Below, piece after piece: positions 1 to 11,095 of a stretch of DNA of 43,602 nt. The stretch lies in the NCBI RefSeq assembly GCF_000686025.1, contig NZ_JMLQ01000016.1:1-43602 (forward strand). Direction: 5' to 3'. The notes under the pieces were generated by a model, which was not told the DNA's origin, did no database searches, and saw only the letters and a list, made by a program, of their open reading frames with translations. The first letter of the stretch is position 1, and every line of letters starts with the position of its first letter. Origin of the DNA: Rhodococcus sp. UNC23MFCrub1.1 (GTDB lineage Bacteria; Actinomycetota; Actinomycetes; Mycobacteriales; Mycobacteriaceae). A program made the translations under genes and the position numbers.

Positions 1-100
1 GGGGTAAGGCCCCCGGCAGACCACCGGGTTGATAGGCCAGAACTGGAAGCCCAGCAATGGGTGCAGGTGACTGGTACTAATAGGCCGAGGACTTACCACA
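1..100 (+). rRNA. rrl: 23S ribosomal RNA, 3' end (partial)
   Basis: The window opens inside a 23S rRNA gene. The stretch around 71-98 (CTGGTACTAATAGGCCGAGG followed by ACTTACC) is the conserved 3' end of bacterial 23S rRNA, in the high-GC Gram-positive form. The mature end is placed near position 100 by analogy with the E. coli end, a few bases after the GAGGACTTA-like segment. It could be off by several bases. The 23S-5S spacer (about 101-242) shows no tRNA. Confidence 0.93.
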
Positions 101-242
101 AAGAAGCTACGCGTCCACTGTGCAGTATCTGAGACAACACACGAGTTGGTCAGCAGATAACTGAAACCCGCACCACCGATCCATCACCAGCAGCACCGGT
201 GACAGGAAAAGTGTGTGCCTCGTGCTCTGTTGTTTCACAGAG

Positions 243-360
243 TTTCGGTGGCCATAGCGGAGGGGAAACGCCCGGACCCATTCCGAACCCGGAAGCTAAG
301 CCCTCCAGCGCCGATGGTACTGCACCCGACAGGGTGTGGGAGAGTAGGACACCGCCGAAC
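243..360 (+). rRNA. rrf: 5S ribosomal RNA
   Basis: This is a complete 5S rRNA of about 118 nt. It contains the conserved GGGAAACGCCCGG, CCCGAACCCGGAAGCTAAG, GCGCCGATGGTACTGC and GTAGGACACCGCCGAAC segments typical of actinobacterial 5S. The 5' end (TTTCGGTGG) pairs with the 3' end (CCGCCGAA) to form helix I, which fixes the ends to within a base or two. It lies about 140 nt after the 23S end, as the last gene of the rrn operon. Confidence 0.95.
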
Positions 361-370
361 AACCCTTCCC

Positions 371-405
371 AGAAAGCCCCCCGACCACCGGTCGGGGGGC
401 TTTCT
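371..405 (+). terminator. rrn operon intrinsic terminator
   Basis: A perfect inverted repeat runs from AGAAAGCCCCCCGAC to GTCGGGGGGCTTTCT with a short loop (CACCG), ten bases after the 5S gene. The 15-bp GC-rich stem ends in TTTCT. Its strength and position fit an rRNA operon terminator. Confidence 0.9.
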
Positions 406-417
406 GCATTCACGGGT

Positions 418-465
418 CATGCACCGGCAGAAGGTCTTTCGCCGTGCCCCCCGCCGGCCGGCATG
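418..465 (-). terminator. possible terminator of the gluconate genes
   Basis: An imperfect inverted repeat CATGCaCCGGC / GCCGGCATG lies immediately downstream of the gntK stop codon on the minus strand. There is no T-run, which is common for actinobacterial terminators. The large loop and the single mismatch make the call tentative. Confidence 0.35.
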
Positions 466-468
466 GTG

Positions 469-993
469 CTACCGGGAGGCGCCCACTGCCTTCATGGCAG
501 CTGCGACCACCTTCTCGACGCCGTCGACATCCGGCACTCCCGCGCCGTGCTCGTCCGCCTGGAGGTCCTCGAGGGTGTCGAACTGCGACTGCAGCAGAGA
601 CGGGGGCATGAAGTGCTTCCTGCGCGACATGCGGTCGAGAAGCGTGTCGTAGTCCGCTTGCAGATGGACGAAGAACAGATCCGGGTAGCCCCCGCGCAGC
701 CAGTCCCGGTACCGCCGCGCCAGGGCGGAACAGGCCGCCACCGACGTTCCACCTTCGACTGCCACTCGTTCGATCTCACCTGCCACCGCGGCGAGCCACG
801 GTCGACGGTCGTCGTCGTTCAGCGGGTGGCCTGCAGACATCTTGTCGATGTTCGCCTTGGGATGAAAAGTGTCGCCCTCGATGAAGGTGCTCCCCAGTGT
901 CGTCGCCAGTGCGCTGCCGACGGTGGTCTTCCCGGTCCCCGACACACCCATCACGACGATGTGTCTCGGAATGCCGTCGGCGTGGTCCGTCAC
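469..993 (-). CDS. gntK: gluconokinase
   Basis: This 174-residue protein is predicted to phosphorylate D-gluconate to 6-phosphogluconate with ATP, feeding the pentose-phosphate pathway in the cytoplasm. The P-loop GVSGTGKTT lies at about residues 16-24. It is followed by the GntK-typical segment with EGD, FHP and NIDKM at about residues 39-51, and by HPLNDDDR. Length matches the small GntK/shikimate-kinase-like family. The start is a GTG, one base after the gntP stop codon (TGA C GTG), so the kinase is translationally coupled to the permease. Function is secure by family signature and partner gene. Substrate specificity is inferred. Confidence 0.93.
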   Translation of the reverse strand: MTDHADGIPRHIVVMGVSGTGKTTVGSALATTLGSTFIEGDTFHPKANIDKMSAGHPLNDDDRRPWLAAVAGEIERVAVEGGTSVAACSALARRYRDWLRGGYPDLFFVHLQADYDTLLDRMSRRKHFMPPSLLQSQFDTLEDLQADEHGAGVPDVDGVEKVVAAAMKAVGASR

Positions 994-994
994 G

Positions 995-2377
995 TCAGAA
1001 CACCACCCAGAGCAGTGAGGCGAGCGCGAAGACCGCGAGTCCCAATGTCGTTTCCATGACCGTCCAAGTCTTCAGAGTCGTCTTCTCGTCCATGCCGAAG
1101 AATCGGCTGACGAGCCAGAAACCCGAGTCGTTCACGTGCGAGAGCACGGTGGCCCCCGCAGCGATCGCGAACACGAGCAGTGCGATGTCGAAGTTACCCA
1201 ACCCGAGCTCGACCACCTGAGCCGAGACCAGGCCGGCAGTGGTCGTCAGCGCGACCGTCGCGCTGCCCTGCGCGACGCGGAGAGCCGCCGCGATGAGGAA
1301 CGCCTGCACGATCAACGAGAACCCGAGATCCGACAGCGACTCCGTCAGAGACGCACCGATGCCGCTGGCGCGAAGAACTCCGCCGAACATTCCGCCGGCG
1401 CCCGTGATGAGGATGATCGCGCACACCGGGCCCAGGGCGTCGTCCATGAGCGACGTGGCCTTGGAGACGGAGAACCGTCCGGGTGCCAGGACCACGAGTG
1501 ACAGGAGCACCGTCAGCAGCAGAGCGACGGGTGTCTGCCCCAGGAGAATGAGTGCGTCCGCCCATCCGGCGTCCTCCGAGACGATTCCGGCGGTCTGCAG
1601 CGTCGAGACACCGGTGTTCAGGCAGATGAGTATCAGCGGGAACAGGAGCAGTCCGAGGACGGCCAGGAAGCGCGGTGGCGCGACGGCAGGAGCGTCGGGG
1701 TCGTCGGCGGCATCGGCGAACAGCGCGGCCGGGCTGGTGACGAACCGGCGACCCAGGCGTGTGCCGACCAGGTAGGAACCGAGGAACCACGCGATGATCG
1801 CGACCGGGAGCCCGACGACGAGAGTGACGCCGATGTCTCCGCCCATGAGGTCCGCAGCTGCCACGGGTCCCGGGTGCGGCGGCACGATCGCATGCATGGC
1901 CGCGAAGGCGCCGGCTGTCGGCAGCGCGTAGAGCAGGACGGATCCGCCGAAGCGCCGCGCCACCGAGAAGATGATCGGCAGGAAGATGACGAGACCGGCG
2001 TCGAAGAAGATCGGGAACCCGAAGATCAAGGCCGCGACGCCGAGCGCGAAGGGAGCGCGCTTCTCACCGAAGCGTGCGATGAGGGTGTCCGCGAGAACCT
2101 GGGCACCACCGGTCTTCTCGAGGAGCCGGCCGAGCATCACGCCCAGCGCGACGAGCAACGCGACGTTGCCGAGTGTCCCTCCGAAGCCCGAGAGGAGCGT
2201 GTCGGGTACGTCCGCGAGCGGGATGCCTGCGGCGACCGCCGTCACCATGCTCACCAGAACGAGCGACAGGAAGGCGTGGAGCTTCACCTTCATGATGAGG
2301 AAGAGCAGGACGGCCACGGCGACGGCCGCGACCGACAGCAGGTAGGCCGTTCCGTGTACCGGTTCCATGATGTCCAC
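995..2377 (-). CDS. gntP: gluconate:H+ symporter, GntP family
   Basis: This 460-residue, very hydrophobic protein has about 12 or more predicted membrane segments. It resembles the GntP/GntT family, with the conserved FGFPIFFDAGLVIFLPI and HAIVPPHPGPVAA segments and a C-terminal SHVNDSGFW motif. It would import gluconate or a related aldonate across the cytoplasmic membrane. The adjacent gluconokinase supports gluconate as substrate. GTG at 2377 is chosen because an AAAGGG Shine-Dalgarno sequence lies 9 nt upstream. ATG at 2368 is the alternative and would be too far from it. The upstream region carries a palindrome over a possible -10 box, suggesting repressor control. Confidence 0.93.
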   Translation of the reverse strand: MDIMEPVHGTAYLLSVAAVAVAVLLFLIMKVKLHAFLSLVLVSMVTAVAAGIPLADVPDTLLSGFGGTLGNVALLVALGVMLGRLLEKTGGAQVLADTLIARFGEKRAPFALGVAALIFGFPIFFDAGLVIFLPIIFSVARRFGGSVLLYALPTAGAFAAMHAIVPPHPGPVAAADLMGGDIGVTLVVGLPVAIIAWFLGSYLVGTRLGRRFVTSPAALFADAADDPDAPAVAPPRFLAVLGLLLFPLILICLNTGVSTLQTAGIVSEDAGWADALILLGQTPVALLLTVLLSLVVLAPGRFSVSKATSLMDDALGPVCAIILITGAGGMFGGVLRASGIGASLTESLSDLGFSLIVQAFLIAAALRVAQGSATVALTTTAGLVSAQVVELGLGNFDIALLVFAIAAGATVLSHVNDSGFWLVSRFFGMDEKTTLKTWTVMETTLGLAVFALASLLWVVF

Positions 2378-2405
2378 GCCGAGTCACCCTTTCGCGTGCC
2401 GAGAT

Positions 2406-2419
2406 GTGTCCCGACACTA
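2406..2419 (-). promoter_or_regulatory. possible gntP promoter -10 box and operator
   Basis: Read on the minus strand, TAGTGT (2419-2414) matches the actinobacterial -10 consensus TANNNT. It overlaps the 12-bp palindrome GTGTCGGGACAC (2417-2406). Palindrome over the -10 is the usual layout for a repressor site. The predicted 5' UTR of about 30 nt includes the AAAGGG ribosome-binding site. The regulator is not identifiable from this window. Confidence 0.4.
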
Positions 2420-2488
2420 ACGGCGCGACTCGCACGCACGGCGTTGCACGCGCCTCACCGTGTCCGAATCGTCACGTCCGGCGGGGTG

Positions 2489-4171
2489 TCATCGAGCGCG
2501 TGCCACGCGGCCCTCGTCCCACACCGGTTCACCCGACTCGTACACCCGACCATCCGCCCCGAAGACGAGGAACCGGTCGAAACTCCGAGCGAACCATCGG
2601 TCGTGCGTCACCGTGACCACGGTTCCGTCGAACGCGACGATCGCGTCCTGCAGGGAGTCGGCCGACTCGAGGTCGAGGTTGTCGGTGGGTTCGTCGAGGA
2701 GAAGCATCGTGGTGCCGGACAGCTCCAACAGCAGGATCTGCAACCGTGCCTGCTGACCACCGGAGAGGTCGTCGTACCTCTGCTCCGCCTGGCGGGAGAG
2801 CCCGTAGCGGTCCAGTGCGCGGGACGCGGCCTCCCGTCCCATCCCGTCACGGTGCGAGGTCCCGCGGTGCAGGATGTCCAGCAATGTGTTGCCCTCGAGG
2901 TCGGGACGGGTGTGGGTCTGAGCGAACAGTCCCGGGCGGACCCGCGCACCGAGAGTGGCTGTGCCCGTGTGCGGTACGGGTGCCAAGTCGAGTTCACCGA
3001 CAGGGAGGTGCTCGAGGTCGGGATCGGTTCCGCCGGCCGCGAGCAGCCGCAGGAAGTGCGATTTGCCGGACCCGTTGGAGCCCAGTACGGCCACGCGGTC
3101 GCCGTACCAGATCTCCGTGTCGAAGGGCTGCATGAGTCCGGTCAACTCGAGTGACGTGCACACGAGTGCACGCTTCGCGGTCCGTCCTCCCGTGAGCCGC
3201 ACAGCGACGTTCTGGCGGAGCGGCACCGCCTCGGGTGGGCCCGCCTCCTCGAACTTCGCGAGCCTCGTCCGGGCCGCCTGATAGCGCGAGGCCACACCGT
3301 CGTTGAACTTCGCCTTCTCGCGCAACCGCAGTACGAGCGCCTGCAGTTTCACCCGCTCCTCGTCCCACCGCGCCTTCAACTCGTCGAGTCGCGCGTTCCG
3401 CTTCTCGCGTGCCTCGGTGTAGGTGGAGAAGCCGCCGCCGTGCACCCACGCCGAGGCGCCGTTGATCCCCGGCTCCAGTGTCACGATGCGAGTTGCGGCC
3501 GTGGACAACAACTCTCGGTCGTGGCTGATGAACAGTACCGACTTGTCCGACGCGGCGATGGTGCGCTCGAGCCACCGCTTGCCCGGCACGTCGAGGTAGT
3601 TGTCGGGCTCGTCGAGCAGCAGCAGCTGATCGTTGCCCGCGAACAATGCCTCGAGCACGAGCCTCTTCTGCTCGCCGCCACTGAGCGTGGACGCGGCCCG
3701 CCACTTCGCGCGTTCGAACGAGGTGCCCATCGCGGCCATGGTGACCTCGTCCCAGAACGGCTCGAGGTCGTACCCACCGATGTCGCCCCAGTCGGACAGC
3801 GCCTGTGCGTAGGCCATCTGGGTCGCTTCGTCGTCGTGCTCGATCATCGCGTTCTCGGAGTCGTCCAGTCGCCGGGCGGCCGTACGGACGGGCTCGGCGC
3901 ACACGGACAGCAGGAGGTCACGCACCGTCGACTCGTCGCGCACCTGGCCGACGAACTGCCGCATCACCCCGAGCGTTCCGGAGCGCGTCACGCTCCCCTC
4001 GTCCGGCGGCACGTCACCGGCGACGATGCGGGTGATGGTGGTCTTGCCGGTCCCGTTGGGTCCGATCAGTGCGGTCTTGGCGCCGTCACCGACCCGGAAG
4101 GACACGCCGTCCAGCAATTGGCGGCCGTCGGGCAGGAAGTAGTCGACGTCGGACAGTTCGAGATGGGACAC
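2489..4171 (-). CDS. ABC-F family ATP-binding protein
   Basis: This is a 560-residue soluble ATPase with two ABC domains and no membrane segments, the ABC-F architecture. The first domain has Walker A GPNGTGKTT (about residues 38-46), signature LSGGEQKRL and Walker B LLLLDEPDNYLD. A charged helical linker rich in Arg, Lys and Glu (about residues 260-310) follows. The second domain has GSNGSGKSH, signature LSGGQQARL and LLLLDEPTDNLD. ABC-F proteins bind the ribosomal E site and act in translation control or antibiotic protection. Which role applies here cannot be decided. The start is GTG at 4171. A TAGTCT box lies exactly 8 nt upstream with no Shine-Dalgarno sequence, which suggests a leaderless mRNA. 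Confidence 0.93.
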   Translation of the reverse strand: MSHLELSDVDYFLPDGRQLLDGVSFRVGDGAKTALIGPNGTGKTTITRIVAGDVPPDEGSVTRSGTLGVMRQFVGQVRDESTVRDLLLSVCAEPVRTAARRLDDSENAMIEHDDEATQMAYAQALSDWGDIGGYDLEPFWDEVTMAAMGTSFERAKWRAASTLSGGEQKRLVLEALFAGNDQLLLLDEPDNYLDVPGKRWLERTIAASDKSVLFISHDRELLSTAATRIVTLEPGINGASAWVHGGGFSTYTEAREKRNARLDELKARWDEERVKLQALVLRLREKAKFNDGVASRYQAARTRLAKFEEAGPPEAVPLRQNVAVRLTGGRTAKRALVCTSLELTGLMQPFDTEIWYGDRVAVLGSNGSGKSHFLRLLAAGGTDPDLEHLPVGELDLAPVPHTGTATLGARVRPGLFAQTHTRPDLEGNTLLDILHRGTSHRDGMGREAASRALDRYGLSRQAEQRYDDLSGGQQARLQILLLELSGTTMLLLDEPTDNLDLESADSLQDAIVAFDGTVVTVTHDRWFARSFDRFLVFGADGRVYESGEPVWDEGRVARAR

Positions 4172-4179
4172 AGGACGTC

Positions 4180-4185
4180 AGACTA
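4180..4185 (-). promoter_or_regulatory. -10 box, putative leaderless promoter of the ABC-F gene
   Basis: TAGTCT on the minus strand matches TANNNT and ends 8 nt before the GTG start. This places transcription start at or next to the first base of the start codon. No convincing -35 hexamer is seen. Confidence 0.5.
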
Positions 4186-4265
4186 CGGCCGGTCGATCGC
4201 GTCCTCCACGCCATATTCGTGCGTCGCTGGAGACGTCGCGGAACCCCGTCGGGCAAACTTGACCG

Positions 4266-5117
4266 ATGCAGCCCACACAGCGACCCGTCACTCCCGGCGA
4301 GACCGGACGGCCGCGGCTCGTCGCATCGGACGTCGACGGAACGCTCATCGACCACCACGAGCGTGTGACGGCTCGAACGAAGGCCGCGGTGCACGCCGTC
4401 GTGGCGGCCGGGGACACCTTCGTGCTGTCGACGGGTCGACCGCCGCGGTGGATCGGGCCCATCGTCGAGCAGTTGGGCCACGCGCCCATGGCCGTGTGCG
4501 CCAACGGCGCCGTGATCTACGACAGCGAGAACGACGTGGTCGTGTCGGCGCGGACGTTGAGCGTGACCGATCTGGCCGAGCTGGCCGCTCTTGCGGAGTC
4601 CCTCATCGCCGGGTGCGGCCTCGCGGTGGAGCGGGTCGGCCGCAGCGCGCACGACGCGGCGACGCCGCAGTTCGTGAGCTCCCCCGGCTACGAGCACGCG
4701 TGGCTCAACCCCGACAACACCGAGACGTCCTCGGAGGAGGTGCTGTCCGCCCCCGCCGTGAAGTTGCTGATCCGGCAGTCGTCGATGACGAGCGGGGACA
4801 TGGCGGCCGCACTGACGTCCCACGTGGAGCACCTCGCCGACGTGACGTTCTCGACCGACAACGGGCTGATCGAACTGAGTCCGCCCGGGGTGTCGAAGGC
4901 GTCGGGACTGCTGGAGATCGCGCGCACTCTCGGCATCGACGCGTCCGAGATGATCGCGTTCGGAGACATGCCGAACGACGTGCCGATGCTGACGATGGTC
5001 GGCCACGGCGTCGCGATGGGCAATGCGCACCCTGCTGCGATCGCCGCGGCCGACGAGGTCACCACGAGCAACGCGGACGACGGCGTCGCCCGCGTGCTCG
5101 AACGGTGGTGGAGCTAG
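4266..5117 (+). CDS. HAD-superfamily hydrolase, Cof-type phosphatase
   Basis: This 283-residue cytoplasmic protein shows all four HAD motifs: motif I ASDVDGTLID with D22 (nucleophile) and D24, motif II with STGRP, motif III lysine in GVSKASGL, and motif IV GDMPNDVPM. The cap between motifs II and III is the large Cof/IIB type, which acts on phosphorylated sugars and other small phosphometabolites. The physiological substrate is unknown. It is the positional counterpart of M. tuberculosis Rv3813c, which also lies next to the amidase Rv3811. The gene converges with the amidase gene, with only 10 nt between the stop codons. No Shine-Dalgarno sequence is apparent. A CAAACT box 6 nt upstream of the ATG could be a poor -10. 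Confidence 0.9.
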   Translation: MQPTQRPVTPGETGRPRLVASDVDGTLIDHHERVTARTKAAVHAVVAAGDTFVLSTGRPPRWIGPIVEQLGHAPMAVCANGAVIYDSENDVVVSARTLSVTDLAELAALAESLIAGCGLAVERVGRSAHDAATPQFVSSPGYEHAWLNPDNTETSSEEVLSAPAVKLLIRQSSMTSGDMAAALTSHVEHLADVTFSTDNGLIELSPPGVSKASGLLEIARTLGIDASEMIAFGDMPNDVPMLTMVGHGVAMGNAHPAAIAAADEVTTSNADDGVARVLERWWS

Positions 5118-5127
5118 AGGAGAACGA

Positions 5128-7218
5128 TCAGCCGACGGGCGCTGCCTCGGGAGCCGGGGCAGCCTCGGGGGCCGGTGCGGGAGCGTCCACCGGCGCGCCG
5201 GCGTTCATCTCCGCGGTGTACGTGTCGGTGAAGGTCTTGACGACCGTCGTCACGATGCCCGTGATCTCGTCGAACGAGAGCGATCCGTTCTCGAAGTCGG
5301 ACTGCCATCCGTTCGGGATGCGGTACTCGTCGGACGTCGGGAGTCCGAGAGATCCGGACTCCGAGCCCATGGCGACGAACTGCTTGAAGATCTGGCCGAG
5401 CACCGAGACCACCTGGCCGGTGGGCGTCGTGTAGATCGATCCGTTGGCGAAGTCCGCGCGGGTCTGTCCCTCGGGTGCGGGGAGCAGTCCGGTCAGGGCG
5501 GCGCCGAGTCGACCCGACTCACCGCCCTCGGCGACCCACTTCTGCACGATCGGGTTCTGGACGCCCATCGCGAGGAGTTCGGACACGAGCCCGGTCAGCG
5601 TGTTGCCGGGTGCCGGTGACGACGCGTCGACACTCGGGGGAGCGGCGACGGGCGGCGCCACCAGGCCCTCGTCGGTCGAGGTCCCGGTACCGGGCTCCGC
5701 CGGTGTCGGGGTGCCGGTCCCGTTCAGGTTGGCTGCCGCGATGGACCGGATGTCGTCCATACGTGCGTAGGCGGCGTCGCCCGGGCACTCGGTGTTGCCG
5801 ACGTCGCGGTGCGCGAAGATCACCGGGAGATCGATCGAGCGGCCCTGCTGGACGAACGTGTACTGCGTGCCCTCGGACGTCATCGTGGTGGTCCCCTTCG
5901 GGTCCAGGCCGGCCTTGCCGAGACGCCATCCGAGGAACTTGCCGGCAGCGTCGAGCGACTCCTGCGTCGGCTGCTCCGAGCTGTAGTCGCCCATCAGCGC
6001 GATGCCCATGGTGTTCTCGTTGAAGCCGCCCGCGTGCGCGCCCTCGACGTTGCGATCGAGGCCACCTGCGCGGCCCTCGAACACCTGGCCGTACTTGTCC
6101 ACCAGCACGTTGTAACCGATGTCGCACCAGCCCAGTGTCTGCGCGTGGTACGCGTAGATCGCCCGGACGATGCCCGCGGACTCGTCCTTGCTGTAGTTGT
6201 TGCTGCCCGCGGTGTGGTGCACCGTGGCGCCGCCGAGAGAGTCGTCGTACGTGGGAGAACCGCAGCGCTTCGACTCGTCCGCTCCCCACTGGGCGCGGGT
6301 GATCACGGCGGGGCCGGAGCCGTCGACGGGGGTCGCGATGTCACTCAGCGTGCTGTCGGCCGCCGAGGTGCCGGGCGTGATGAGCACGGCGGTCGCGTCC
6401 GCGAGGGCGTTCGCGATCGGCTGGGCCCGTAGCGGGCGGGACGACGACGCCGGGACGTAGCCGAGCTCGGGTGCCGGCGCGACGGGATCGGCCGCGTCGG
6501 GAGCGGGAGCCGCCTCGGGTGCTGGTGCCGCCTCGGGAGCGGGTGCCGGCGGCTCGACCGGGAAGGCCGGGTCGGCGGGGTTCAGCACGGCGCCGGCCGG
6601 GACGGTGGGGCTCAGCAGGAACTGGACGCGCTTGGTCAGGCCCACGTAGATGGGCTCCGTGCCGTTGGCGACGGCGGGCACGTCCGAATCGGTGCGACCG
6701 GTGTCGATGGACTGCGTCTCGTTCCACGGACCCCAGGAACCGTCGTCGAGCTGGGCACGCACACGGGCCACCGCAGAGCCGAGCTGGTCGGCCGTCAGCG
6801 CGACCATGCTGAAGGGGGCGTCCTGGGACACCTCCTTGACCACGGCGCCGTCCTGCGAGCCGTCCACCTCGGACGGCGCGGGGGCCGCCGGATCGGTGGG
6901 CGACGCGGCGGGCACCTCGGGAACCGTGAGTCCGGGGATGGACGGGATCTCGAAGGAGTCGGGCAGCGACAGATCGCGCAGCGACCCCAGGTCGATGTCC
7001 GGCAGATCCAGCCCGGTGAGTTCCTTCACGGGGATGACGATGTCGGGTGCGTTCGCGAGCGCCAGCTTGGCGATCTGCGTGGGAACGACGGTGGTCGTGT
7101 CGTTGGCCGCGCGCACTCCGGTGGTGCTGTCCCCGACGGCGTAGACCACGACAGGACTCGTGACCGCGAGTGCGGCGACGACACCCAGAATCAGTGACGG
7201 CTTCGGTCGACGGTGCAA
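5128..7218 (-). CDS. secreted N-acetylmuramoyl-L-alanine amidase with LGFP repeats
   Basis: This 696-residue exported protein is expected to cleave the bond between N-acetylmuramate and L-alanine in peptidoglycan. An N-terminal signal segment covers about residues 8-28. Residues 225-260 are a Pro/Ala/Glu-rich linker. The amidase_2/PGRP domain spans about residues 300-495 with zinc ligands in VHHTAG (H334/H335), AHRDVG (H470) and ECPGD (C478). LGFP-type repeats follow (GESGRLGAAL, SESGSLGLPTSDEY), then a second Pro/Ala/Glu tail at the extreme C terminus. It corresponds to M. tuberculosis Rv3811. The start is TTG at 7218, chosen for the GGGGAGAAA ribosome-binding site just upstream and the signal sequence. 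It is transcribed divergently from glf. Three tandem MtrA-like 9-mers sit 43 nt upstream of the start. Confidence 0.92.
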   Translation of the reverse strand: MHRRPKPSLILGVVAALAVTSPVVVYAVGDSTTGVRAANDTTTVVPTQIAKLALANAPDIVIPVKELTGLDLPDIDLGSLRDLSLPDSFEIPSIPGLTVPEVPAASPTDPAAPAPSEVDGSQDGAVVKEVSQDAPFSMVALTADQLGSAVARVRAQLDDGSWGPWNETQSIDTGRTDSDVPAVANGTEPIYVGLTKRVQFLLSPTVPAGAVLNPADPAFPVEPPAPAPEAAPAPEAAPAPDAADPVAPAPELGYVPASSSRPLRAQPIANALADATAVLITPGTSAADSTLSDIATPVDGSGPAVITRAQWGADESKRCGSPTYDDSLGGATVHHTAGSNNYSKDESAGIVRAIYAYHAQTLGWCDIGYNVLVDKYGQVFEGRAGGLDRNVEGAHAGGFNENTMGIALMGDYSSEQPTQESLDAAGKFLGWRLGKAGLDPKGTTTMTSEGTQYTFVQQGRSIDLPVIFAHRDVGNTECPGDAAYARMDDIRSIAAANLNGTGTPTPAEPGTGTSTDEGLVAPPVAAPPSVDASSPAPGNTLTGLVSELLAMGVQNPIVQKWVAEGGESGRLGAALTGLLPAPEGQTRADFANGSIYTTPTGQVVSVLGQIFKQFVAMGSESGSLGLPTSDEYRIPNGWQSDFENGSLSFDEITGIVTTVVKTFTDTYTAEMNAGAPVDAPAPAPEAAPAPEAAPVG

Positions 7219-7260
7219 GACGATTTCTCCCCTGGTAGACGTTGCCCCGCGATCACCGTC

Positions 7261-7287
7261 ACATGTGACGGATGTGACTCATGTGAT
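7261..7287 (-). promoter_or_regulatory. three tandem 9-mers, putative MtrA binding site of the amidase gene
   Basis: On the minus strand three head-to-tail 9-mers read ATCACATGA, GTCACATCC and GTCACATGT. All contain TCACAT in exact 9-bp phase. The last forms a 12-bp palindrome GTCACATGTGAC with its flank (7258-7269). Mycobacterial MtrA is known to bind paired 9-mers resembling GTCACAgcg at oriC, ripA and fbpB. Assignment to MtrA is an inference. The repeat structure itself is plain. Confidence 0.55.
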
Positions 7288-7315
7288 AGGTGATGCGCAA
7301 CAAGCGCCACACTAA

Positions 7316-10507
<3,192 letters not shown>

Positions 10508-10530
<23 letters not shown>

Positions 10531-11095
10531 CAACCTGGTTCGAACCGACCTGCGGGTCCTCACCGCGGTGCAGGGCAGCGTCGGATCACTGCCGGGCGCC
10601 GTGCGTGTCGCTCGGGGGATGTCGCACTTCGGTGAGCACGCCCTCGGGTGGATCGCCATCGGCGGTGTCGGTGCCGTGGTCGACTCGGCGCGGCGCGAGC
10701 AGTGGGCGTCGGTCGCGGTCGGTGCCGTCGGTGCGCACGCGGCGTCGATCGTCGTCAAGCGCATCTCGCGGCGTCGGCGCCCGACCCATCCGTCCGTGCG
10801 CGTCGGCGTCTCCACGCCCAGCCGGTTCAGCTTTCCGTCGTCGCACGCGACGTCCACCACGGCCGCGGCGCTGCTGATCGGCCGCGCGAGCGGTCTGCCC
10901 GTGGCACCGGTGCTGGTGCCCGCGATGCTGGTGTCGCGCCTGGTGCTCGGTGTTCACTACCCTTCCGACGTACTCGTGGGCTCCGCGCTCGGCGCGCTGT
11001 CCGCGGCGGCGACGGTGCGAGCCGAGAAGAACGCGGCGGTCCGATTCGGCCTGACCGGCGGAGACGCAGCGGCCACGACAGCAGGAGCAGCATGA
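10508..11095 (+). CDS. PAP2-family phosphatase (Rv3807c-type), putative DPPR phosphatase
   Basis: This 195-residue membrane protein carries the three phosphatase motifs of the PAP2 superfamily: K-x6-RP (VKRISRRRRP), PSSH (SFPSSHATST) and SR-x5-H-x3-D (SRLVLGVHYPSD). By position it equals M. tuberculosis Rv3807c, proposed to dephosphorylate decaprenyl-phosphoryl-5-phosphoribose, the UbiA product, to decaprenyl-phosphoryl-ribose before DprE1/DprE2 act. That assignment remains a proposal. GTG at 10508 is chosen because AAGGAG lies 10 nt upstream, which gives a 23-nt overlap with glfT2. The stop overlaps the ubiA ATG (ATGA). Confidence 0.88.

Noticed and set aside
101..242. Possible tRNA in the 23S-5S spacer
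   Set aside because: No cloverleaf, T-loop GGTTCGA motif or CCA end is visible.
199..1059. Plus-strand frame spanning 5S rRNA and gntK antisense
   Set aside because: It covers an rRNA gene and its terminator, then runs antisense to a clear kinase gene.
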